A DNA stretch of 64,000 nucleotides from Robinsoniella peoriensis. GTDB taxonomy: Bacteria; Bacillota; Clostridia; Lachnospirales; Lachnospiraceae. Below the pieces are notes generated by a model. The model saw nothing but the letters and a program-made list of their open reading frames with translations. It was not told the origin of the DNA and did no database searches. The first letter of the stretch is position 1. Each line of letters starts with the position of its first letter. Location of the stretch: contig NZ_JTGN01000001.1 of the NCBI RefSeq assembly GCF_000797495.1, forward strand, positions 896,992-960,991, given 5' to 3'. Shown piece by piece: positions 7,988 to 16,104 of the stretch. Position numbers and translations under genes: made by a program.

Positions 7988-10801
7988 CTATTGCTTCGGT
8001 ACCTGGGAAACATACCCCTCAATTTCCTCCAAAACCTCCTCATCCAGTCCCAGCCTGGTTCCGATCCCAAGAAAAAATGGCAGTTTTGACATCTCAGTAA
8101 GAGTCATATTCTGTATCTCCGCTCCATCTGTATGAACCAGCATAGGTACTTTTTTATACAGATAGTCTTTAATGACCGGATTGCGCACCAGCTCTTTCAC
8201 ACTGTCCTCCAAGTGATAACATGGGCGGTAATTATCGGAAAGTACATATTCGAATACCCACTCGCCTGCATCTGCAGGTATTATGCTTTCCGGCTGGTAT
8301 GGCTGTTCTTCTCCATTTAGAATTACTTTGCCAGGACAGCAGGGCAGAGTAATTTCTGCTGTGGCATCAAATGGAATGCTGCAGGTTAATAACATTTTAT
8401 TGTCCTTTTGGATTTCCCAGCGGATTTTATATACACCGGCTGCTGTCTTAAGCACCGTCTCCATCCACCCTGCTCCCGGATGGATCTGAGGCTTTATAGA
8501 TACGTGTTTAAAACCGGCGCCGTCACTTTGAGGCTTAATTCCTGCCATCCGGGAATACATCCATTCCTGTACGGAGCCATTGGCATAATGGTTCAGGGAA
8601 TTCATGCCGCTGTCACTCATACTTCCGTCCGGATTCAGTGCATCCCACCGCTCCCACATAGTAGTGGCACCTAAAGTCACAGGATACAGCCAGCCGGGGT
8701 ATTCTTTATCAAGCAGGATCCGGAAAGCCAGATCACTGCGCCCGCACCTGGACAATGCTTCTAAAATAAAAGGTGTGCCAACAAATCCCGTTTTGAGACT
8801 GTAGCCATCTTTTCGTATCCGCAGCAGAAATTGTTCTTTGATCAGTTCCAGCTGCTCTTTTTCCCGGACCAGTTCGAAGACTATTGCCACCGTATAGGCT
8901 GCCTGGGTATCAATACTCAGTTTGCCGTTTGCCGTAAAATACTCCTTGAGGATAGCATTTCGGATTTGCTCTGCCTTCCTGCTGTATTTTTCACAGTCCG
9001 CCCCTTTTCCTAAAACACCGGCTGACTTTGCCAGCAGATTTACGGAGTAGTAAAAATACGCGGAAGAAATGTAGTATACGTCTGTTCCTCCGGTAGGCAT
9101 ATGGTAACATCCGCCGTCCAGTGCAAGCCAGTCCCCGTAGTGGAATCCGTTCTGCCACAGGCTGGGGTTTGTTCCGTTTTCACTATTCTGCCTGTCTATA
9201 TAAGAAATCCATGCTTTCATACTCTCATATTGTTCCGCCAGTATGCCGGAATCCCCATAATATTGATACAGGACCCATGGGATGATCACGGCTGCATCCC
9301 CCCAGGCTGCCGATGTCCGTTCATTTCTTCCGACAGAGGGTACGATCTGCGGAACCAGTCCTTTGGTATCTGCCTGTTCCAGGGAAATGTCATTGAGATA
9401 TTTACGAAAAAACTCATAGCAGTCCATATTCAGACATGCAGTTCCTGCAAAGATCTGTGCATCACCTGTCCAGCCCATTTTTTCATCCCTCTGGGGGCAG
9501 TCTGTTGGAATATCCAGAAAATTACCCTTCTGGCTCCATAAAATATTGGAAATTAACTGATTCAGATCCTCGTTACCGGTCTTCATCGTACCGGTCTCCT
9601 CCAGATCGCTGTACAGAACCTCCCCCCTGAAATCTTCCTGCCGGACATTCTCTATTCCAGTAATTCTTACATAACGGAATCCAAAAAACGTCAATGCTGC
9701 ATGTACTGTCTTTTCCTGTCCATCGGAAATATAATCATATCTGGCCTTAGCCGTCCTGTAGTTTTTATTATAAAAGCAACCGTCCTGCAGCACTTCTCCA
9801 TGCTCCAGACTGATCAGCGTACCTGCTTTTTCCCGGCAGGTAAAAGCAACCCAGCCCACCATATTCTGTCCCATGTCAAGAACAGTTTCTCCTTTGGAGG
9901 TAACAATAACCGCCACGGGTTTCAGGATCTCTTTCACCTTTACCGGAAGTCCCAGCCGTTCCTTCACCACACTTCTATCCAGATTTCCTGCCTTTACCGG
10001 AAACCGCCCGGAATCATCCAGGGTATCATCCCTGTATTCTCCATCATAAATGTCGCTGAAGATAATTTTACTCTTTTTCACCTGCCAGTTCAGATCGGAA
10101 CATAGTACAAGCTCACCGTCCACATACAGGTCAGCCAGCAGTTCAAATGCTTTTCCACTCCGGTAATCATTATTTTGACGGTATCCATATAAGCCTTTAT
10201 ACCAGCCATCTCCTGCTATCACCTCGATACCGTTTTTCCCGCAGTGAAGCATACTCCCTACATCATAAGTCTGGTACTGTACATAATGGTGATAAACCGT
10301 AAGACCGGGCGCCAGTACCTCATCTCCCACCCGATTCCCGTTTACATACACTTCATAGACACCGAGACAGCACAGATACAGTCTGGCTGACTCCGGCTTT
10401 TTATCCAATACAAATTCTTTTACAAATGTAGGCTGTACGGACGGGGCAAGATCCGGTGTAATACACTGTCCGGTAAATCCCCCTTCCATAAGGCCGGTTT
10501 CAAACCATTCCGTAAGGCTTTCTTTTTCATTTCCATTTTCATCCCACACACTGACTTTCCAGTAATAGCGTGTCCTTGGTTCCAGGGGAAAAGAAAGCTG
10601 CGTTCCTAATCCGGATACCCCGGCAGATCTTCCGGTATCATATACGATATCCGTAAAACTTACATCCCGGGAAACCAGAATCCTGGCACTTTCCTGTCTC
10701 TTCCCGGAATCATTCTCGGTAATATAAGATGCAGTCAGTGTCTTATACAGATAGCCCTGCGGACGTTTGATATGGTTTATTTTCAAGCTGTGAATCTTCA
10801 T
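7988..10801 (-). CDS. Alpha-L-rhamnosidase, glycoside hydrolase family 78
   Basis: 937 residues, the usual size for GH78, with no signal peptide, so probably cytoplasmic and acting on imported rhamnosides. Order: N-terminal beta-sandwich domains (RYYWKVSVWDENG about 79-90; VYEVYVNGNRVGD about 148-160), then the (alpha/alpha)6 barrel with the catalytic segment DCPQRDEKMGWTGD (434-447; D434, E440, D447) and a second acidic site TTMWERWD (E717), then a C-terminal sandwich. A tail of about 75 residues after 865 is not typical of the family. The gene follows two permeases in the same direction, and a GGAAGGTGG site precedes the ATG. It inverts glycosidic bonds to release L-rhamnose from plant polysaccharides or glycosides. 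Confidence 0.93.
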   Translation of the reverse strand: MKIHSLKINHIKRPQGYLYKTLTASYITENDSGKRQESARILVSRDVSFTDIVYDTGRSAGVSGLGTQLSFPLEPRTRYYWKVSVWDENGNEKESLTEWFETGLMEGGFTGQCITPDLAPSVQPTFVKEFVLDKKPESARLYLCCLGVYEVYVNGNRVGDEVLAPGLTVYHHYVQYQTYDVGSMLHCGKNGIEVIAGDGWYKGLYGYRQNNDYRSGKAFELLADLYVDGELVLCSDLNWQVKKSKIIFSDIYDGEYRDDTLDDSGRFPVKAGNLDRSVVKERLGLPVKVKEILKPVAVIVTSKGETVLDMGQNMVGWVAFTCREKAGTLISLEHGEVLQDGCFYNKNYRTAKARYDYISDGQEKTVHAALTFFGFRYVRITGIENVRQEDFRGEVLYSDLEETGTMKTGNEDLNQLISNILWSQKGNFLDIPTDCPQRDEKMGWTGDAQIFAGTACLNMDCYEFFRKYLNDISLEQADTKGLVPQIVPSVGRNERTSAAWGDAAVIIPWVLYQYYGDSGILAEQYESMKAWISYIDRQNSENGTNPSLWQNGFHYGDWLALDGGCYHMPTGGTDVYYISSAYFYYSVNLLAKSAGVLGKGADCEKYSRKAEQIRNAILKEYFTANGKLSIDTQAAYTVAIVFELVREKEQLELIKEQFLLRIRKDGYSLKTGFVGTPFILEALSRCGRSDLAFRILLDKEYPGWLYPVTLGATTMWERWDALNPDGSMSDSGMNSLNHYANGSVQEWMYSRMAGIKPQSDGAGFKHVSIKPQIHPGAGWMETVLKTAAGVYKIRWEIQKDNKMLLTCSIPFDATAEITLPCCPGKVILNGEEQPYQPESIIPADAGEWVFEYVLSDNYRPCYHLEDSVKELVRNPVIKDYLYKKVPMLVHTDGAEIQNMTLTEMSKLPFFLGIGTRLGLDEEVLEEIEGYVSQVPKQ

Positions 10802-10863
10802 CGTATGCCACCTTCCTTTCTTGTGAGTGTCTAAAAAATACTTGTACCATTTTCAGACACGCT

Positions 10864-11736
10864 TTAGCCTTTCACACTTCCTGCTGTTAAAGACGATACA
10901 AAATACTTCTGTAAAAATAAGAAAACCAGATACAGCGGAATCACAATCATGCAGATCGCTGCACATAAGAGGGGCCAGTTCGTTCCGAATTCACCTTTAA
11001 AGTTCATCAATCCTACGGTAAGGGGCAGTCCGCTGACAGTTGTTATGGTCGCTGTTTTCGCCCACATCAGTTCTCCCCATACGAAGGTAAAGTTCATTAC
11101 GATACAGGTTGCCAGCGCTCCTTTCATAAGGGGCAGCACAATCTTAAACAGGTTGCGGATTTCACCGGAGCCGTCAATTCTTGCCGCTTCCAGCAGCTCT
11201 TTTGGTATGGTGTCAAAAAAGTTTTTCAGAATTATAGTGGTTCCGGGTATGGACCAGCCTACATAGGCAATGATAATCGGCAGATATTTCACCCCCAGCA
11301 TCCCAAGCCTGGACATCATCATGTAGAGCGGGATAATAATCGTCTCTGTGGGCAGCAGCTGAATAGCAAAACACAGCATAATAATCACACCTGTATGGGG
11401 AATGCGAAGTCTGGCAAGAGAGTAAGCCGCCATAACGGATATTACTTCTATACTTACCAGCGAAACTGCTGCAATAATAATACTGTTTATAAAATACTCC
11501 CCGATATGTCCCTGGGTAAATGCTTTTACAAAGTTATCAACACCAATGGAATGGGGCATTGCCCAGATATTGGCAAAAAATTCTTCCAGGGTTTTAAATG
11601 AGGTCTGCAGGGAAAATAACACGGGATAAATCCAGATCAATACCAGCGAAATCAATATCACACGGCAGACCACTGCAAATGTATTAAATTTCTTTTTTGG
11701 TGCCCGGCAGGCAATTGCCGCTGTCTTAGTACTCAT
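10864..11736 (-). CDS. Carbohydrate ABC transporter permease, MalG type
   Basis: 290 residues with six predicted membrane segments and the cytoplasmic EAA loop that docks the ATPase (EAARIDGSGEIRNLFKIVLP). The C-terminal AGSVKG ending is typical of MalG-like subunits. It overlaps the preceding permease gene by 11 bases and so is translationally coupled to it. It should form the channel dimer for the oligosaccharide delivered by the nearby binding protein and hydrolysed by the GH78 enzyme. No ATPase is encoded here; such systems usually share an MsmX-type ATPase encoded elsewhere. Confidence 0.93.
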   Translation of the reverse strand: MSTKTAAIACRAPKKKFNTFAVVCRVILISLVLIWIYPVLFSLQTSFKTLEEFFANIWAMPHSIGVDNFVKAFTQGHIGEYFINSIIIAAVSLVSIEVISVMAAYSLARLRIPHTGVIIMLCFAIQLLPTETIIIPLYMMMSRLGMLGVKYLPIIIAYVGWSIPGTTIILKNFFDTIPKELLEAARIDGSGEIRNLFKIVLPLMKGALATCIVMNFTFVWGELMWAKTATITTVSGLPLTVGLMNFKGEFGTNWPLLCAAICMIVIPLYLVFLFLQKYFVSSLTAGSVKG

Positions 11737-12655
11737 ATTTATCCCCTCCCACTCCTTTTCTCAAAATGGCTAAAATAACAATGACGATGATTGCATAGAT
11801 TACGCTGTTGGATGCCGCCAGACCATATTTATTAAACATAAATGCCTGCTCAATTATTTTCAGGGGTGCCGTTTTAGAAATATCCCCGGGTCCTCCTCCG
11901 GTCATTGCAAATACGATGTCATAGGTTTTGAAAGCACTCATGACGCACATGGACAATGCCAGCTGTATGGTAGGCTTCACAAGGGGCAGGATTATATGGC
12001 GTACTTCCTGTCTGTAGGTTGCACCATCCAGTTTGGATGATTCAAACAAATCAACCGGCAGACCGATAATTCCCGTAAACACCAGCATCATCACGGTACC
12101 GCTGCTGCGCCATCCCTGCACCAGTCCGATCACGGTCAGAACAAGGCCTTTCTTTGCCAGCCATGCATTTTGCAGAGATTCCAATCCGATCAGACCCAGA
12201 ATATTATTCAAAAGTCCTTCATCGGTAGCTAATACCAAAGTAAATAATAAACCAACCACGGACAAGGGAAGCATAACAGGGCTGTAGAACACAAAGCGGT
12301 AAATAGCCCCCTCCACCTTTGTTACTTTATAGATTAGTAAGGAAAGACAAATTCCTATTACCATGGCCGTTGCTGTTGCAATCAGGGCAATGACCAGTGA
12401 ATAGCCGATTGCTTTCATGCTGGATTTGTCTGCAAAAACCTTCATAAAATTCCCAATTCCGTTGAAGGTCATTGCAGACACTCCATCCCAGTTACAAAAA
12501 CTTAAAACCACATTCCAGATAACCGGAATAATTGTGGCAAATGTTACGATAACCAATGCAGGCAGACTGAACAATCCCCCGATAAGCTGGAGCTTGCGTG
12601 TACTGCTCATGGCTTTTCTGCCAACCTTTTTTACTGCCGTAGATTTTTCTGCCAT
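11726..12655 (-). CDS. Carbohydrate ABC transporter permease, MalF type
   Basis: 309 residues, six or more membrane helices beginning about residue 27 (LFSLPALVIVTFATIIPVIW), with the EAA-type loop ESSKLDGATYRQEVRHIILP. AAGGAGGAAG precedes the ATG. It follows the binding protein gene after a 205-bp gap holding an intrinsic terminator, which would make permease levels lower than binding protein levels. It pairs with the MalG-type permease overlapping its 3' end. Confidence 0.93.
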   Translation of the reverse strand: MAEKSTAVKKVGRKAMSSTRKLQLIGGLFSLPALVIVTFATIIPVIWNVVLSFCNWDGVSAMTFNGIGNFMKVFADKSSMKAIGYSLVIALIATATAMVIGICLSLLIYKVTKVEGAIYRFVFYSPVMLPLSVVGLLFTLVLATDEGLLNNILGLIGLESLQNAWLAKKGLVLTVIGLVQGWRSSGTVMMLVFTGIIGLPVDLFESSKLDGATYRQEVRHIILPLVKPTIQLALSMCVMSAFKTYDIVFAMTGGGPGDISKTAPLKIIEQAFMFNKYGLAASNSVIYAIIVIVILAILRKGVGGDKYEY

Positions 12656-12770
12656 TTTTCTTCCTCCTTTACAGCTTAGATTTACAAGCAGGCCTGGGAT
12701 TCTCCCGATAGCCAGATAATGTATGTATTTAAAACACGCTCTAAATTTTCAAATAAACTCTAAAAAAGCG

Positions 12771-12817
12771 TACAAAAATACTGCCCCAAAACAAACGCTG
12801 CATTTATTTTGAGGCAG
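12771..12817 (-). terminator. Intergenic terminator/attenuator after the binding protein gene
   Basis: On the minus strand CTGCCTCAAAA pairs with TTTTGGGGCAG (one U-G pair) and is followed by TATTTTT. It lies 44 bases past the binding protein stop and before the permease genes. Partial termination here would explain unequal expression within one operon. Confidence 0.75.
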
Positions 12818-12860
12818 CATACACTTTAAGTACTAATAACCGGTGAATTTCGAAAACCGA

Positions 12861-14234
12861 TTACTTATTAACTGCTCCCACTCTTAACTCTTCCAATTCA
12901 TCCAGAGATGCTTCGCCATTGTAGATATAGTTCGCAGGCATCTGATTCTGCATATAATCAGACAGTTCTGCACCAACGTTAATGATTTCCGTAGGATAGA
13001 TCTGCTCTGAACATCTGGAAATTGATTCCATGAACGCTTCATCTACATTCGCACCTTCCGCTATTCTGGCACAGGGTACCTGACCGCCTTCCGCACGGAA
13101 TGTCATGATCTCTTCGCTGGTCAGATATTTCATAGCTTCTACAGCACCTTCTACATTCTTAGAACTGGTTGGAATAAAGTATCCGTCACAACCGCCAAGT
13201 ACCGGATTCGTTGGATTTTTACCCATTGCAGGATAATCACAGATCTTATAATCTTTTAATCCGGAGTTATCAATCGTTGTCTTAACGGAAGTGGTAGGCT
13301 CAAAGATAAATCCAACTTTATGGGAGGAAATAGCACCATAGAGCTGATCCTGTGTAACTGCGAGAGCTCCTTCTCCCGGATAAAACAGTCCTTCATCAAA
13401 TACGGATTTCACCATTTCAAATGCATTTTTTATGTGGTCATCTTTAAAAGAAACTTCTCCGGCATTCCATTTATCCAGTTCCTCGTTGGTATCCCATACC
13501 TGCATAACTGCATTTCTTGTAAGCCAGCATGCATAGGTATCCGGAATTCCTGCACCGGATGCGTCTGATTTTTCTTCGATTCTTCTGCATAAATCACAGA
13601 ATTCTTCCCATGTCATCTGGTCTTTGATCTCACTGTCCTCGATTCCTGCAGCACGGGTTACTTCCAGATCAACGATCATTGCCGGGTATACCGTTTTATA
13701 AGCTACATTGTATAGCTTATCGTCATAAGTTCCGATCTCCAGCGTGCCTTCGTTAAAGGAAGACCGCCACTCATCATCCATGTACGGGGTCAGATCTGTG
13801 GCAAGTCCTACCTCCGTAAAGCTGTTCATCTGATTCGGCCAGTACTGTACCAGATCTATCTGCTCATTAGCGGCTGATGCTGTCTTTACTGTCTGCTCTA
13901 CCGATGCTGAATCCCAGGTCTTGGTGATAATATTGTATTTATCACCCAACTTATCAATCAATTTCTGTTCTACCGCATTATTGACATCACCGGGGTTTGT
14001 AATCATAATGACAAGATCCTGTTTTCCCTCTGCAGAAGTGGTATCCTTTTTCTCTTCCGTTCCAGCTGCTTCTGCTCCCTGTGATGCTTCTGTTTCCGAC
14101 TCCGCTGTTTTGGTCTCTGCTGACTTCGTCTCTGCTGCTTTGTCCCCGGCTCCCTTGTCGGAACCTCCGCCGCATCCTGCCATGGTCAATGCCAACGTAC
14201 CTGCAAGTACTACTGCTAATAATTTCTTTTTCAT
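12861..14234 (-). CDS. Extracellular sugar-binding lipoprotein of ABC transporter (family 1)
   Basis: 457 residues. A lipoprotein signal (KKKLLAVVLAGTLALTMAGC) places the mature protein on the outer face of the membrane. A low-complexity K/E/T/A-rich linker of about 45 residues precedes the binding fold, which resembles maltose/oligosaccharide binding proteins (VEGAVEAMKYLTSEE near the C-terminus). AGGAGG lies before the ATG. The upstream promoter carries the paired operator also found before the kinase gene of this locus. It captures the substrate, probably a rhamnose-containing oligosaccharide given the linked GH78 (inference). Confidence 0.92.
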   Translation of the reverse strand: MKKKLLAVVLAGTLALTMAGCGGGSDKGAGDKAAETKSAETKTAESETEASQGAEAAGTEEKKDTTSAEGKQDLVIMITNPGDVNNAVEQKLIDKLGDKYNIITKTWDSASVEQTVKTASAANEQIDLVQYWPNQMNSFTEVGLATDLTPYMDDEWRSSFNEGTLEIGTYDDKLYNVAYKTVYPAMIVDLEVTRAAGIEDSEIKDQMTWEEFCDLCRRIEEKSDASGAGIPDTYACWLTRNAVMQVWDTNEELDKWNAGEVSFKDDHIKNAFEMVKSVFDEGLFYPGEGALAVTQDQLYGAISSHKVGFIFEPTTSVKTTIDNSGLKDYKICDYPAMGKNPTNPVLGGCDGYFIPTSSKNVEGAVEAMKYLTSEEIMTFRAEGGQVPCARIAEGANVDEAFMESISRCSEQIYPTEIINVGAELSDYMQNQMPANYIYNGEASLDELEELRVGAVNK

Positions 14235-14283
14235 CCCTTTTGACCTCCTGTATTTGTTTTGTTCTCTTTAAGAAGATAGCTTT

Positions 14284-14344
14284 ATTATAGCAGTTGTGCG
14301 TATATGCATTTATGCCAATATTCTACACAAACATGTCATTTTTC
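14284..14344 (-). promoter_or_regulatory. Transporter operon promoter with paired regulator-binding sites
   Basis: Minus strand: an extended -10 (TGCTATAAT, hexamer 14284-14289) with no good -35. Instead, a proximal site GAATATTGGCATA (14311-14323) ends 21 bases before the -10, and a distal site GAAAAATGACATG (14332-14344) lies exactly 21 bp further. The same arrangement occurs at 18063-18123. This fits class II activation by the locus response regulator. Confidence 0.72.
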
Positions 14345-14367
14345 CGCACTGTTTTCCAAATCTGCAG

Positions 14368-14392
14368 TGTGAAAGCGATTTTCTTTCACACT
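14368..14392. other. Perfect 9-bp stem hairpin just after the response regulator stop
   Basis: GTGTGAAAG and CTTTCACAC flank a 7-base loop, starting 1-2 bases past the stop codon of the response regulator. No T-run follows on the minus strand; TTTT follows on the plus strand. It may stabilise the 3' end or weakly terminate. It also resembles a catabolite repression site but with two mismatches. Confidence 0.5.
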
Positions 14393-14393
14393 T

Positions 14394-15938
14394 TTAGCCT
14401 CCACTTCGAAATGACCCGGCATTCCTTCCTGTGCATTTCCGAAATGTTCTGGAAAAATATGCATAACTGCTAAAACCTGTTTTCTTTGCTACTTCACTAA
14501 TTGGAAGGTCTGTGTATTTCAGCATGTTCAATGCTTTTCCAACACGTAAATCAATCAGATAGTCCGTAAAACTTTTTCCCACTTCTTTTTTAAACTTGGA
14601 TGACACGTAATTCGGTGTTCGCCCGAAAACGTCAGCAACAGAATCTACACTGATGGGTTCACTGTAATGTTCATCCATATAGGTACAGATATTCTTAATC
14701 ATTACAGAATAATTTTCTGACTCTGTCAGCTCCCGGCCTCTTCGCAAACCCTGTATCAGGTAATCTTCAAATTCCAGGATGCCGTTTTCATAATGAGCTG
14801 CATTTTCAAGGGTCCTTCTTTCAAAATCAGGATCGCCTTCCAGTCCCCCATGACGAATCAGATAAAGATAAAGTTTTTTTATAAAACTGATCATCTCACA
14901 GCGGTCATACTTTTCCCTAAGCCCCATTTCCAGCAGTGATCCCATATTGATATGAAGTTCTGCCGCATCACACCTTTGAACGCTTTTTGCAATCCGTTCC
15001 ATATAGCCTTTCTGCTGTTCTTCCGGAAATTTCTTATCTTCTTTTTCGGGATGAGTATAGATCACACAGGCACCGGAAAGACTGTAATAGGTCTGTTCCA
15101 GCGCTTCTTTTGCATGGGCATAGGCAACATGCAGTTCCTTTATACTTCTTGCCTCTGAGATTCCGGTGGTAATCACCAGATTCCGCTCCATCCATTCCCG
15201 GCTCACTCCCTCTATTACATTTTTTACCTGGTACTGGTAATCCAGATTCAGAAGCTGGGACCGGTCACCTCTGCCAAGAAATAAAAGCAGATCTTCCTGG
15301 AGCGCGAACACGATACCCTGTTCATGCAGCCTTTCCCGTATCTGGTCAGCCGCCTGGTCTGTTATGGGTCTTTTCCGAATAGAGCCATCCGCCTGTTCCA
15401 GCCAGAAGAGCGCAAGGAACGCATAATTTGCAGACAGCTTCAGCCGGTATTTATGGTCCAGCATCTGCCTGAATTTTTCCACATTCTCTATTTCCCCGCC
15501 ATTGATCAGGGAATGCAGAAAGCTCTTTTCATATACATCGTAATAAGCCTTCTTTTCCTTTTGTGCCTCCAGCAGCTCCCTGGCATTTTTCATCACTATT
15601 TCAACTAATTTTCCGGGCTTGATGGGTTTTAGTATATAATCATCCGCCCCAAGCCGAATTGCCTTTTGCGCATATGTAAAATCAGAATATGCACTTAATA
15701 AGATGTACCTGCAGTTATTTCTTTGCTCTCTCACATGCTCTAACAACTGCAAGCCGTCCATTCCCGGCATTTTAATATCCGCTATGATAATATCCGGCTG
15801 ATAGGTGTTCAGAGCCTTTCTGGCTTCCTCCCCATCGGCATATTCCCGCACTTCATCAACTCCATACTCACTCCATGCAATCCCGTAATGGATTCCCTCC
15901 CGTATCTGTCTGTTGTCATCCACAACCATTAATCTCAT
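14394..15938 (-). CDS. Response regulator, YesN type (REC plus AraC helix-turn-helix)
   Basis: 514 residues from the chosen start MRLMVVDDNRQ. The receiver domain shows the acidic pair VDDN, phospho-Asp in IIIADIKMPGMDG and Lys in ILKPIK. The C-terminal AraC domain has TPNYVSSKFKKEVGKSFTDYL and TGFSSYAYFSRTFRKCTG. An in-frame GTG at 16007 with a better ribosome binding site would add 23 residues, but these come from a local DNA duplication and are not part of a receiver domain, so the internal ATG is preferred. It is partnered with the kinase upstream and probably activates the transporter and kinase promoters of this locus. Confidence 0.9.
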   Translation of the reverse strand: MRLMVVDDNRQIREGIHYGIAWSEYGVDEVREYADGEEARKALNTYQPDIIIADIKMPGMDGLQLLEHVREQRNNCRYILLSAYSDFTYAQKAIRLGADDYILKPIKPGKLVEIVMKNARELLEAQKEKKAYYDVYEKSFLHSLINGGEIENVEKFRQMLDHKYRLKLSANYAFLALFWLEQADGSIRKRPITDQAADQIRERLHEQGIVFALQEDLLLFLGRGDRSQLLNLDYQYQVKNVIEGVSREWMERNLVITTGISEARSIKELHVAYAHAKEALEQTYYSLSGACVIYTHPEKEDKKFPEEQQKGYMERIAKSVQRCDAAELHINMGSLLEMGLREKYDRCEMISFIKKLYLYLIRHGGLEGDPDFERRTLENAAHYENGILEFEDYLIQGLRRGRELTESENYSVMIKNICTYMDEHYSEPISVDSVADVFGRTPNYVSSKFKKEVGKSFTDYLIDLRVGKALNMLKYTDLPISEVAKKTGFSSYAYFSRTFRKCTGRNAGSFRSGG

Positions 15939-15940
15939 AG

Positions 15941-16104
15941 TTATACCCACTGCATATTGCAGGCCTGCCTGCAATACTGCCATAATAAAACAGTTTGAAA
16001 GAATCACATCGTGGCTTCCTTTCTATATTTTAATTTTCTTCCAAACTTATACCCTCTGCATATTGCAGGCCTGCCTGAAATACTGCCTGCAATTCTTTCA
16101 AACT
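15941..16104. repeat. 41-bp direct duplication plus 13-bp inverted repeat between kinase and regulator genes
   Basis: 15941-15981 and 16047-16087 match at 39 of 41 positions (core TGCATATTGCAGGCCTGCCT), 106 bp apart. In addition AGTTTGAAAGAAT (15992-16004) is the exact inverse of 16092-16104. Together they create a structured intercistronic leader and a spurious upstream start for the response regulator. Confidence 0.85.

Noticed and set aside
14368..14392. Catabolite repression (cre) site
   Set aside because: TGAAAGCGATTTTC misses the last two positions of TGWNANCGNTNWCA, and the site lies at the end of a gene rather than at a promoter.
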